Part shown: one piece after another, positions 1 to 5,961 of the stretch | How positions within the stretch are numbered: the first letter of the stretch is position 1 | Layout: each line of letters opens with the position of its first letter | DNA from: a bacterium | Lineage (GTDB): Bacteria; JAMCPX01 | DNA length: 5,961 bases | Direction of reading: 5' to 3' | Assembly: GCA_021800575.1 (NCBI GenBank) | Contig: JAJYYW010000103.1 | Location: 1-5,961 of the forward strand | Notes under the pieces: generated by a model | Databases searched by the model: none | What the model saw: only the letters and a program-made list of their open reading frames with translations | Told to the model about the DNA's origin: nothing | Translations under genes and position numbers: made by a program

Positions 1-1349
1 ATCAATTTCGACAATGCCTCGTCCAGCGATTTTTCCATCCGGATCTTTTCCCGTTCGTCCCGCAGGTATCCCACGGACATCTGTTCTTCGCCCTTCTCGT
101 TGTACACGATCGCGCCGGACAGGGTCACCGGGATGGTCTCCCCGCCCCGCGTCCGTACTTCGATGGGATAGTTCCGGATGTGCTTGGTGGGGCTCTGCCG
201 GAGAAGTTTCATGACCTCCTTGGCGACGTTCTGGGGATACAGCTGTGTAACATGCACGTACTGTATCGCCTCGTCACGCGAATAGCCGAACAGGCGTGTC
301 GCCTCCTCGTTGAAGAACAGCAGCTTGCCGGCTGTGTCCACGGCAATGATTGCATCGGAAGAACTACTGATGGTCTTGAGCAGAAGGTCCGTTGTCTTGA
401 GCAGCTCCTTGCTCAAAAGCTTCTCCTCGGTCACGTCACGCAGGGAAATCAGCGAAACGTCCTGGCGGCCGGGCAGCGGTGTTGCGCGGATGGAGATCGT
501 TTTCAGCGCGCCGCTTTTCGTCTTTATCTCGATTTCGAACTTGCTCACGAACTGCCGCCTGAGATATCCCTGAAAGATATGGTTTGCGGTTTCCCTGCTT
601 GCATCGTTCGCTATCGCATTCGAGTAGTTCTGCCCGATGATCTCCCGGGCGCCGTAGCCGGTCAGTTTTTCAAATGACCTGTTGACCGCACGGATCTTGC
701 CGTCCCGGTCGATCAGCATCATGCCGTCCATCGCGTGATTGAACAGGAACTCGTAGTCCTCGTTTATTTTCAGGAGCTCGTACGCCTTGTTCTTGGATTC
801 TTCGAGGACCTTCATGCGCGATATGTTGAGTATGGCTGACGCAAGCATGTTTGCCTGGATGAAATAGTAGCGCTGCAAAAACGAGGAGAGCTGGATGGGA
901 TCTTTGGAGCGGACCAGCACAACCCCGATGATATCGCTGATGTCGAAGATCGGTAACACGAACGACGAGTGGATGCCCTTGGCGAGGATCACGGACCTGA
1001 TGTCATCGCCGATCAGCGTGGTGGTTGCGATGTCTTCTATGGCGATCGCCTCCTTTTTTTCTACCGCGGCGCGGATCTCGGGATACCTCCCCAGGTCGAT
1101 CACGAGGGTGGTGTTGTCCTGTATCTCGGTGCTTGCGATGACCTCGCCCGCCCCGTCGATGTTCTTCCGGTCCAGAAAAACGACGATACTCGCCTCAAAG
1201 TGCTCAACCCGCTTCTGCAGTGACTCGGCGAAGATGGCGAGGATGTCCCGGTAGGTGTTGGTGCTGGTCAGTTTCCTGTAGATCAGGAAAAGCTCGTTGA
1301 GGGCTTCTTCAGCACTCAGGTTGTGTAAATTTATGTTGACGTGATCCAT
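1..1349 (-). CDS. GAF-PAS-PAS sensor protein, N-terminal part (output domain off-window)
   Basis: The frame is open from the ATG at 1349 to the left edge: 449 complete codons, starting MDHVNINLHNLSAEEALNEL. Reading the reverse strand shows: a GAF-like domain (about 25-165) with EASIVVFLDRKN and a closing GIHSSFVLPIFDISDIIGVV; a helical linker (about 165-200, MKVLEESKNKAYELLK); PAS 1 (about 200-308) with FNHAMDGMMLIDRDGKIRAV, FEKLTGYGAREIIGQNY and a PAC-like SLRDVTEEK end; a short linker; and PAS 2 (about 322-432) with SSDAIIAVDTAGKLLFFNEE, FGYSRDEAIQY and a PAC-like VGYLRDEREK end. A new helix begins at about 432. No membrane segment or signal peptide is visible, so it should be a soluble cytoplasmic sensor. 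The output could be a histidine kinase, GGDEF/EAL, HD-GYP or another effector; the window does not show it. Ligands cannot be read from the sequence. The gene starts 4 nt after thiL. Confidence 0.88.
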   Translation of the reverse strand, partial: MDHVNINLHNLSAEEALNELFLIYRKLTSTNTYRDILAIFAESLQKRVEHFEASIVVFLDRKNIDGAGEVIASTEIQDNTTLVIDLGRYPEIRAAVEKKEAIAIEDIATTTLIGDDIRSVILAKGIHSSFVLPIFDISDIIGVVLVRSKDPIQLSSFLQRYYFIQANMLASAILNISRMKVLEESKNKAYELLKINEDYEFLFNHAMDGMMLIDRDGKIRAVNRSFEKLTGYGAREIIGQNYSNAIANDASRETANHIFQGYLRRQFVSKFEIEIKTKSGALKTISIRATPLPGRQDVSLISLRDVTEEKLLSKELLKTTDLLLKTISSSSDAIIAVDTAGKLLFFNEEATRLFGYSRDEAIQYVHVTQLYPQNVAKEVMKLLRQSPTKHIRNYPIEVRTRGGETIPVTLSGAIVYNEKGEEQMSVGYLRDEREKIRMEKSLDEALSKL

Positions 1350-1353
1350 TTTG

Positions 1354-1359
1354 TCACCT
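1354..1359 (-). promoter_or_regulatory. Ribosome-binding site of the sensor gene, fused to thiL stop
   Basis: The last codon and stop of thiL (AGG TGA) form the Shine-Dalgarno sequence AGGTGA, 4 nt before the ATG at 1349 (7 nt from AGG to ATG). It supports the sensor start and suggests translational coupling to thiL. Confidence 0.7.
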
Positions 1360-2325
1360 GTGGATGTATCCGAATTGTTTCAGGCCCGGGTCTGCCTTTT
1401 TCCCGTCTTTAAAAAATCTGATCCCCGGGGCCCGGGTCACCTTTCCTATGGCATGGATCGGGGTGCTGTCCACGCGGGCTTTGAACCGGTTCTCCGGAAC
1501 AGTAAAGACTAAAACATAATCGTCCCCGCCTGTCAAAATATAGTCGTAGGGTGATTTGTTCATGAGCAGTGCCGTTTGTACGACGCCCCGCGAAACAGGG
1601 ATCGCATCCAGGTCGAGGTCCACGCCGACACCGCTTTCGCCGGCTATGTGCAGGAGGTCCTGCACCAAACCGTCAGATACGTCGATCATGGCATGGGGGG
1701 ACAGAGCATGGACGATGCGGCGGCTTTCGTTGATCATGGGGGCAGGTTCAAGATACCTTCTGACGAGGCCGGGATACCGGTTTTTCATACCGGCTCTCAG
1801 CAGATCGAGACCAGCCATTGCCTCTCCGGTGAAGCCGGCCATGCACACGATATCTCCGCCCCGTGCCCCGTTCCTCCCGACGAACTTGCCCTGCACGGTT
1901 TCCCCGATCACCACCGTGTCTGCAGCAAATTTTCCGTTCATGGTCGTTATGTTCCCGCCGATGAGAGACATCCCGTAGGTGCCGGTACGGGAGAGAAAGC
2001 CACGGAGAAAAGCATCAACATGCCTTTCAGGGAAGGAGTGCGGCAGGAACAGGGATAAGAGTGCGTACTGTGGGATGCCGCCCATGGCCGCTATATCGCT
2101 CGTTGCAGCGCCGATTGCCCTTTTTCCGGCAGATTCCCACCGGTTGAGTTCTCCCAAAAAATGGATGCCGTCCACAATGCTGTCAACCGTGTACAGCAGG
2201 TTTTCTCTGACAGGAGCCCTGACAACGGCGGTGTCATCTCCTATGCCGACAATGAGACCGTGGTTCTGCTTACCTGTTCTTTTTCGTATGTTTTTTATGA
2301 GGTTTAACTCTTCCCACGTTTTCAC
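1354..2325 (-). CDS. thiL: Thiamine-monophosphate kinase ThiL
   Basis: ThiL phosphorylates thiamine monophosphate to thiamine diphosphate with ATP, the last step of cofactor synthesis, in the cytoplasm. With the GTG at 2325 it has 323 residues, normal for the family. Visible marks in order: GIGDD (27-31, nucleotide/Mg binding), DSIVDGIHF (48-56), TSDIAAMGG (75-83), IGGNITT (122-128), RRYLEPAPMINE (189-200), DVSDGLVQDL (215-224) and TGGDDYVLVFT (265-275; the family more often has GGEDY, so E is replaced by D). The start is uncertain. In this frame only two start codons precede GIGDD: GTG 2325 and GTG 2364, with a stop at 2376-2374. GTG 2325 gives [13 protein letters not shown], matching where ThiL proteins usually begin; GTG 2364 would add 13 residues and lacks a Shine-Dalgarno site. 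GTG 2325 itself has only AAAGGA about 14 nt upstream. Overlap with lon is 56 nt (95 nt with the longer form). Confidence 0.95.
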   Translation of the reverse strand: MKTWEELNLIKNIRKRTGKQNHGLIVGIGDDTAVVRAPVRENLLYTVDSIVDGIHFLGELNRWESAGKRAIGAATSDIAAMGGIPQYALLSLFLPHSFPERHVDAFLRGFLSRTGTYGMSLIGGNITTMNGKFAADTVVIGETVQGKFVGRNGARGGDIVCMAGFTGEAMAGLDLLRAGMKNRYPGLVRRYLEPAPMINESRRIVHALSPHAMIDVSDGLVQDLLHIAGESGVGVDLDLDAIPVSRGVVQTALLMNKSPYDYILTGGDDYVLVFTVPENRFKARVDSTPIHAIGKVTRAPGIRFFKDGKKADPGLKQFGYIHR

Positions 2326-4729
2326 TGCTTCTACGGCTGTCCTTTGGCTTTGGCGCCTTTTCACCGGCCGGGATCAACAGCTGGTCAAGAACCTCACGGA
2401 TATGACTCACCGGCATAAACTGCACCTTGTCCTTGATATAATCGGGCATGTCCTCGAGGTCCGGCTTGTTGCCATGCGGTATGATGATCTTGAAAATCTT
2501 CGCCCTGAGGGCTGCAAGGGATTTTTCCTTGAGCCCGCCGATAGGAAGCACGTTGCCCCGCAGGGTGATCTCCCCGGTCATCGCGAAGTCTTTCCTGACC
2601 TTCCTGCCGGTCAGGGCCGAGGCGGTCGCAACGGCCATGGTAATACCCGCAGAGGGCCCGTCTTTGGGGATGGCCCCGGCTGGTATATGAATATGGATAT
2701 CGAGCCGGTCGAATGCCGAGGCATCTATACCGAGTTTGCTCGCATTCGTCCTCAGGTAGCTGACCGCCGCCATTGCAGACTCCTTCATGACATCACCGAG
2801 TTGTCCGGTGAGGGTCAGCCGTCCCTTGCCCTTCATGGTGGTGACTTCGATATACAGAACGTCGCCGCCGTACGGGGTCCACGCAAGTCCTGTCGCTACC
2901 CCGATCTCGTCGGTCGTCATGAGTTCTTCCGGAGGTGTTTTGGGAATCCCGAGGAACTTTCTGACCGTGTCCCGGGTGATTTTGAAGGGCGGCGTCTCTC
3001 CTTCGGCGAGCTTCTGCGCCACTTTTCTGAAGACCGCAGAGATCTCGCGTTCCAGGTTCCTGAGTCCGGCCTCCCGCGTATAGCTGTTGATGATGAATAG
3101 TATGGACTCGTCGTCGAACACGACCTTGTCTTTCCCAACACCGGTCTCCTCTTCCTGCCGGGGAATGACGAACTTCTTCGCTATCCTTAATTTATCCTCG
3201 TCCGTATAGCCGGACAGGGTGATAACCTCCATGCGGTCATGGAGTGCAGGCGGTATGGGGTCCATGACATTGGCGGTGGTGATGAACAGGACATTGCTCA
3301 GGTCATAGGGGACGCTCAGGTAGTTGTCGGAAAAAGCATAATTTTGTTCCGGATCGAGCACTTCGAGCAGTGCCGAGGACGGGTCTCCCCTGAAATCGGC
3401 ACCTACTTTATCAATCTCGTCCAGCATGAACACTGGGTTGTTCGTACCGGCCTGCTTGATGCCCTGGATGATCCTCCCCGGCATTGCACCGATGTACGTC
3501 CGCCGGTGTCCGCGTATCTCTGCTTCATCACGGATACCGCCGAGCGACATCCTGACAAACTTCCTGTTGAGGGCCCGCGCTATGGATTTCCCGAGTGATG
3601 TCTTGCCCACACCCGGGGGACCAACGAAGCACAGGATTGGGCCCTTCGCCTTCTCTTTGAGCCTCCGGACCGACAGGTACTCGAGTATCCGGTCCTTGAT
3701 CTTCTCCAGGTCATAGTGGTCCTCGTCGAGGACCGTCCGGGCATGCTTGATGTCGATGTTCTCCTTGGTCCCCTTTTTCCAGGGGATATCGACGAGCCAT
3801 TCAAGGTACGTGCGGACGATGGATGCCTCGGCTGAATCCGGGTGCATCATCTCCAGGCGGTTGAGCTGGCTCTGCGCTTCTTCCTCCACGTCCTTGGGCA
3901 TATTTGCCTTTTTTATCTTGTTCCTGAATTCCTTGACATCACGCTCTTTCTCGTCGATGTCGCCGAGCTCGCTCTTGATCGCCTTGAGCTGCTCCCTGAG
4001 AAAATATTCCCGTTGTACCTTGCCCATCTCTTCGCGCGCCTGCGACTGTATCTTCGCCTGGACGGTCAGCAGCTCTATCTCCTTGTTCTGCATGTCGATG
4101 ACCTTTTTCAGCCGTTCCACGGGATCCGATAGTTCGAGGAACGACTGCAGCTCGGAGGTTTTCAGTCCGTAGTTGGTGACGATGATATCCGCGATCTTGC
4201 CCGGCTCCGATATGTTCTCGATGAGGATAAGGGCGTCCGGCTGGATCGCCTTACCCATCGAGATAACCTTCTCGATCTGCTCTTTCGCCGTTCTGATGAG
4301 CGCCTGTATCTCGACGGTTTCGGTAACCGGAGCGTCCTGCACGGTTTCCAGTGCCACCGAGAAGTAAGGCTGGGTCTGCCTGTATTCCTTGATACGTACC
4401 CGGGAAAGGCCCTGGATGAGGATCTTGACTCTGCCGTCCGGCAGTTTCAGCATCCGGGTAATGGACCCTGCCGTCCCTGCGGAGAAGATGCCCTCGGGTG
4501 AAGGTGATTCGTCGTTCATGTCCTTTTGCGTGGAAAAAACGACGAGCCGCTCTTTGGTCAGTGCGTAATCTATAGCAGCAATGGATGATTCCCTTCCCAC
4601 AAACAGCGGGAGTATCATGTTCGGGAACAGGACAATATCCCGTATCGGCACCAGCGGGAGCTCTTCCGGTATTTTGAGCTTATCCTGCGGTTGCTCGGTT
4701 TCCTGTTTTATTTCAATTTCGTCAGCCAT
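2270..4729 (-). CDS. lon: ATP-dependent protease Lon (LonA type), complete
   Basis: 819-residue LonA protease, a cytoplasmic hexamer that unfolds and degrades misfolded and selected regulatory proteins using ATP. Order of domains: N-terminal substrate-binding domain (about 22-215, starting [20 protein letters not shown]), a helical/coiled region (about 215-320), AAA+ module (about 360-590) and serine protease domain (about 605-785). Visible motifs: Walker A GPPGVGKT 370-377, pore-loop Y412 in TYIGAMPG, Walker B with D437-E438 in FMLDEIDK, sensor-1 N487, sensor-2 R557 in GLRNLER, and the Ser-Lys catalytic dyad S693 (PKDGPSAG) and K736 (GGLKEK). The dyad spacing of 43 residues equals that of E. 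coli S679/K722. No membrane segment is present, so it is not LonB. All active residues are intact. Beyond about 788 comes a basic, probably disordered tail (14 of 32 residues Lys/Arg/His). The ATG start has a good AAGGGA site. The 3' end overlaps thiL. Confidence 0.98.
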   Translation of the reverse strand: MADEIEIKQETEQPQDKLKIPEELPLVPIRDIVLFPNMILPLFVGRESSIAAIDYALTKERLVVFSTQKDMNDESPSPEGIFSAGTAGSITRMLKLPDGRVKILIQGLSRVRIKEYRQTQPYFSVALETVQDAPVTETVEIQALIRTAKEQIEKVISMGKAIQPDALILIENISEPGKIADIIVTNYGLKTSELQSFLELSDPVERLKKVIDMQNKEIELLTVQAKIQSQAREEMGKVQREYFLREQLKAIKSELGDIDEKERDVKEFRNKIKKANMPKDVEEEAQSQLNRLEMMHPDSAEASIVRTYLEWLVDIPWKKGTKENIDIKHARTVLDEDHYDLEKIKDRILEYLSVRRLKEKAKGPILCFVGPPGVGKTSLGKSIARALNRKFVRMSLGGIRDEAEIRGHRRTYIGAMPGRIIQGIKQAGTNNPVFMLDEIDKVGADFRGDPSSALLEVLDPEQNYAFSDNYLSVPYDLSNVLFITTANVMDPIPPALHDRMEVITLSGYTDEDKLRIAKKFVIPRQEEETGVGKDKVVFDDESILFIINSYTREAGLRNLEREISAVFRKVAQKLAEGETPPFKITRDTVRKFLGIPKTPPEELMTTDEIGVATGLAWTPYGGDVLYIEVTTMKGKGRLTLTGQLGDVMKESAMAAVSYLRTNASKLGIDASAFDRLDIHIHIPAGAIPKDGPSAGITMAVATASALTGRKVRKDFAMTGEITLRGNVLPIGGLKEKSLAALRAKIFKIIIPHGNKPDLEDMPDYIKDKVQFMPVSHIREVLDQLLIPAGEKAPKPKDSRRSSENVGRVKPHKKHTKKNR

Positions 4730-4733
4730 ACGT

Positions 4734-5165
4734 CTATCCCTTTTCTATTTTTATAAGCGTTTTTACATGCCTGCGTTCCTGAACCTTCTTTAATATAATC
4801 TTCAATACCCCGTTTTTCAAAATTCCCCTGACATTCTTCGTGTCGCAGGTCACGGGCAGGGGTACGGTCTTGGTGAAATTCCCGAAGGCGCGCTCTATCT
4901 GGTTGTACCGCATGACGTCCGCGGGAACACTTTCCAGTTTCACCCCCTGGATATAGAGGACGCCGTTATGGATAAAGCATTCAATGTTGGAAGGATCGAG
5001 TGATGGCAGATCCATTTCGATGATCAGTTCGTTGTTTTTCTCGTAGATATCGCTCTTGATGATGGGGCTGCTGACGTCTTCATCGAGCCAGCCTTCTATG
5101 GCCTTGATCGTAAAATCCGCAAAATCCATGCCCTGCATGGTGTTCATGACATCCTTCAGCTTCAT
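4734..5165 (-). CDS. Small heat-shock protein, Hsp20 / alpha-crystallin family
   Basis: 143-residue cytoplasmic holdase of the Hsp20 family. Such proteins bind unfolding proteins without ATP, as oligomers, and keep them available for refolding or degradation. The N-terminal arm is about 35 residues. The alpha-crystallin domain spans about residues 36-126, beginning SDIYEKNNELIIEMDLPSL and holding the family marks ERAFGNFTKTVPLP (91-104) and GILKNGVLKIILKK (114-127, the A/G-x-x-x-NGVL signature). The tail carries an I-x-I motif, I138-K-I140, which in the family docks into a neighbouring subunit. Length is normal for bacterial members. The ATG at 5165 is preceded by GAGG at 8 nt. The gene ends in TAG 4 nt before lon, so the two are almost certainly co-translated; a chaperone-protease pair is a sensible inference. 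No CIRCE or sigma-32-like promoter was seen just upstream. Confidence 0.95.
   Translation of the reverse strand: MKLKDVMNTMQGMDFADFTIKAIEGWLDEDVSSPIIKSDIYEKNNELIIEMDLPSLDPSNIECFIHNGVLYIQGVKLESVPADVMRYNQIERAFGNFTKTVPLPVTCDTKNVRGILKNGVLKIILKKVQERRHVKTLIKIEKG
4737..4742 (-). promoter_or_regulatory. Ribosome-binding site of lon, abutting hsp20 stop
   Basis: The minus strand reads AAGGGA directly followed by the hsp20 stop TAG (4736-4734), with the lon ATG at 4729. Spacing from AAGGGA to ATG is 7 nt. It fixes the lon start and lies inside the last codons of hsp20. Confidence 0.75.
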
Positions 5166-5172
5166 TGTACGT

Positions 5173-5178
5173 ACCTCA
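5173..5178 (-). promoter_or_regulatory. Ribosome-binding site of hsp20, overlapping upstream stop
   Basis: On the minus strand TGAGGT contains both the TGA stop of the upstream binding-protein gene (5178-5176) and a GAGG Shine-Dalgarno core (5177-5174). The core lies 8 nt before the hsp20 ATG at 5165. This supports the chosen hsp20 start and suggests that ribosomes ending the upstream gene can reinitiate. Confidence 0.7.
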
Positions 5179-5961
5179 ATGAGATAGTTCTATAATCTTT
5201 CTACCATGGACCTGTAATAAGTAAAGTTTTTTTACCGGAACTGTGCTTCCGTTGTAGGTGATGGTTCCGCTGACGCCGTGAAAATCCTTTGTGGCGGCCA
5301 GGTTGTTCTTGATATCGGTCCTGCTCGACGAGTGCTGGAGGGCCAGCGACAGGATATTTGCCGAATCGAACCCCAGGGCAGAGAGGATGGTTGGTTCCTG
5401 CTGGAATGAGGCCTCGTACGACGCGGTAAAAGCCTGTGCGATCGGGTCCGTACTCTGGGTAAAAAACCCGTCTGTATACATGCCGCCGTCAACGTACCTG
5501 CCGCCCATCTGGATGAGGCCCGGGCCGCTCCAGCCGTTCCCGCCGAGCAGCTGGACATTGTTCACGTCGTAGTAGAGGAGCTGCGGGGCTATCATGGCGA
5601 TTTTCTCGTAATAATCGGGTATGAAGATGGCGGAAAAGTCTATGATGGGGGGCGGGTTGTCTTTCTGATCCGGGGGTAATTTTTGAATGTCCGCTTTCCT
5701 CAAATCGAGATAATAGGTTCCGACGAGCTTTTTTATCTGTACCTTGAAGTCGGTTTCCATCGGGCTGTAGCCTTCCAGGCCCGTTATGGTACCGCCGTTG
5801 TTCAGCACCTGTTCCACGAATGCCCGCATCATGCCTTCTCCGTAGGCGCTCTCGGGGTACAGGACGGCGAACGTCTTTAATCCCAGGCGGTTCATCGCGT
5901 ACTGCACCAGTTCCCGTGTTTGATCCTGCGGCGTGAGGCTGTTCTGGAATATATAATCTCC
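5176..5961 (-). CDS. Periplasmic-binding-protein-fold protein, PBP activator / ABC solute-binding family (C-terminal part)
   Basis: The frame is open to the right edge, so the start is missing; the visible part is 261 codons ending in TGA. The fragment starts with GDYIFQNSLTPQDQTRELVQYA (numbering from the first complete codon), so a GTG at 5907 is only an internal valine. It reads as the second half of a type 1 periplasmic binding fold (Peripla_BP_6-like, as in LpoA/YraM-type 'penicillin-binding protein activators' and branched-chain amino-acid binding proteins). Typical marks are TFAVLYP then AYGEGM (about residues 30-44), FSAIFIPDYYEKIAMIAPQL (109-128), LLGGNGWSGPGLIQ (138-151), a DGFF segment (164-167), EPTILSALGFDSANIL (189-204) and a closing GVSGTITYNG (229-238). 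The signal peptide or lipobox, if present, would be off-window. By family it would act in the periplasm, either binding a small ligand or regulating peptidoglycan synthesis; the sequence does not decide. The C-terminus looks intact. Hsp20 starts 10 nt downstream. Confidence 0.85.
   Translation of the reverse strand, partial: GDYIFQNSLTPQDQTRELVQYAMNRLGLKTFAVLYPESAYGEGMMRAFVEQVLNNGGTITGLEGYSPMETDFKVQIKKLVGTYYLDLRKADIQKLPPDQKDNPPPIIDFSAIFIPDYYEKIAMIAPQLLYYDVNNVQLLGGNGWSGPGLIQMGGRYVDGGMYTDGFFTQSTDPIAQAFTASYEASFQQEPTILSALGFDSANILSLALQHSSSRTDIKNNLAATKDFHGVSGTITYNGSTVPVKKLYLLQVHGRKIIELSH

Noticed and set aside
180..677. Plus-strand open frame of 165 codons, and others at 310-573 and 895-1254
   Set aside because: They are opposite the two PAS domains and the GAF domain of the minus-strand sensor, whose frame is continuous with clear domain motifs; the plus frames show none.
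1047..1062. Slippery-like A AAA AAG in the sensor reading frame, followed by GGAGG
   Set aside because: It matches the -1 frameshift heptamer, but here it encodes an ordinary Glu-Lys-Lys stretch, there is no clear downstream stem-loop, the Shine-Dalgarno-like element is on the wrong side, and the shifted frame stops after about a dozen codons.
1383..1438. Ten-base direct repeat GGCCCGGGTC (1383-1392 and 1429-1438) with a GC-rich palindrome
   Set aside because: Both copies lie within thiL coding sequence in different codon phases and there is no U-tract, so this is probably chance GC-rich codon use and not a terminator or attachment site.
1979..3100. Long plus-strand open frame (373 codons) antisense to lon and the start of thiL
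   Set aside because: It lies opposite the highly conserved Lon protease domain and the thiL N-terminus. Its translation shows no recognisable domain and is rich in Arg, Pro and His as expected of a shadow frame in GC-rich coding DNA.
5221..5235. Small inverted repeat GTAAA/TTTAC at the end of the binding-protein gene
   Set aside because: A five-pair AT-rich stem inside coding sequence is too weak to be a terminator or operator.
5166..5330. CIRCE or sigma-32-type heat-shock control elements upstream of hsp20
   Set aside because: Looked for the TTAGCACTC-N9-GAGTGCTAA repeat and CTTGAA / CCCCAT-type boxes by eye and found neither.

Overview
The window is a stretch of one tightly packed operon. 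All five genes lie on the minus strand, so the transcript runs from position 5961 down to position 1. In transcription order they are: the 3' part of a periplasmic-binding-protein-fold protein (PBP activator / ABC-type solute-binding family, cut by the right edge), an Hsp20 small heat-shock protein, a full-length LonA ATP-dependent protease, thiamine-monophosphate kinase (thiL), and the N-terminal 449 residues of a GAF-PAS-PAS sensor protein cut by the left edge. Only 18 bases in the window are intergenic (gaps of 10, 4 and 4 nt), and lon and thiL overlap by about 56 nt. No RNA gene, mobile element, CRISPR array, convincing promoter or terminator was found.

Organism: a bacterium with moderately GC-rich DNA (above 50 % by eye) and strong Shine-Dalgarno sites. 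The PBP-activator-like protein resembles those of Gram-negative bacteria. The mixture of a PBP-activator-like protein, Hsp20-Lon and a PAS-rich sensor is reminiscent of Desulfobacterota or Nitrospirota. That placement is an impression from sequence style and not proven here.

Functional reading: Hsp20 (holds unfolded proteins) followed 4 nt later by Lon (degrades them) is a coherent protein-quality-control pair. ThiL makes the cofactor thiamine diphosphate and appears translationally tied to Lon through the overlap. The downstream sensor has no visible membrane segment in its first 449 residues, so it probably senses a cytoplasmic signal, but its output domain lies outside the window. The upstream periplasmic protein does not obviously belong to the same process. 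I see no convincing evidence of a new type of system. The most useful observations are the architecture (stop codons fused to the next ribosome-binding site), the long lon/thiL overlap with a basic Lon tail, and the unexplained partnership of these five genes.
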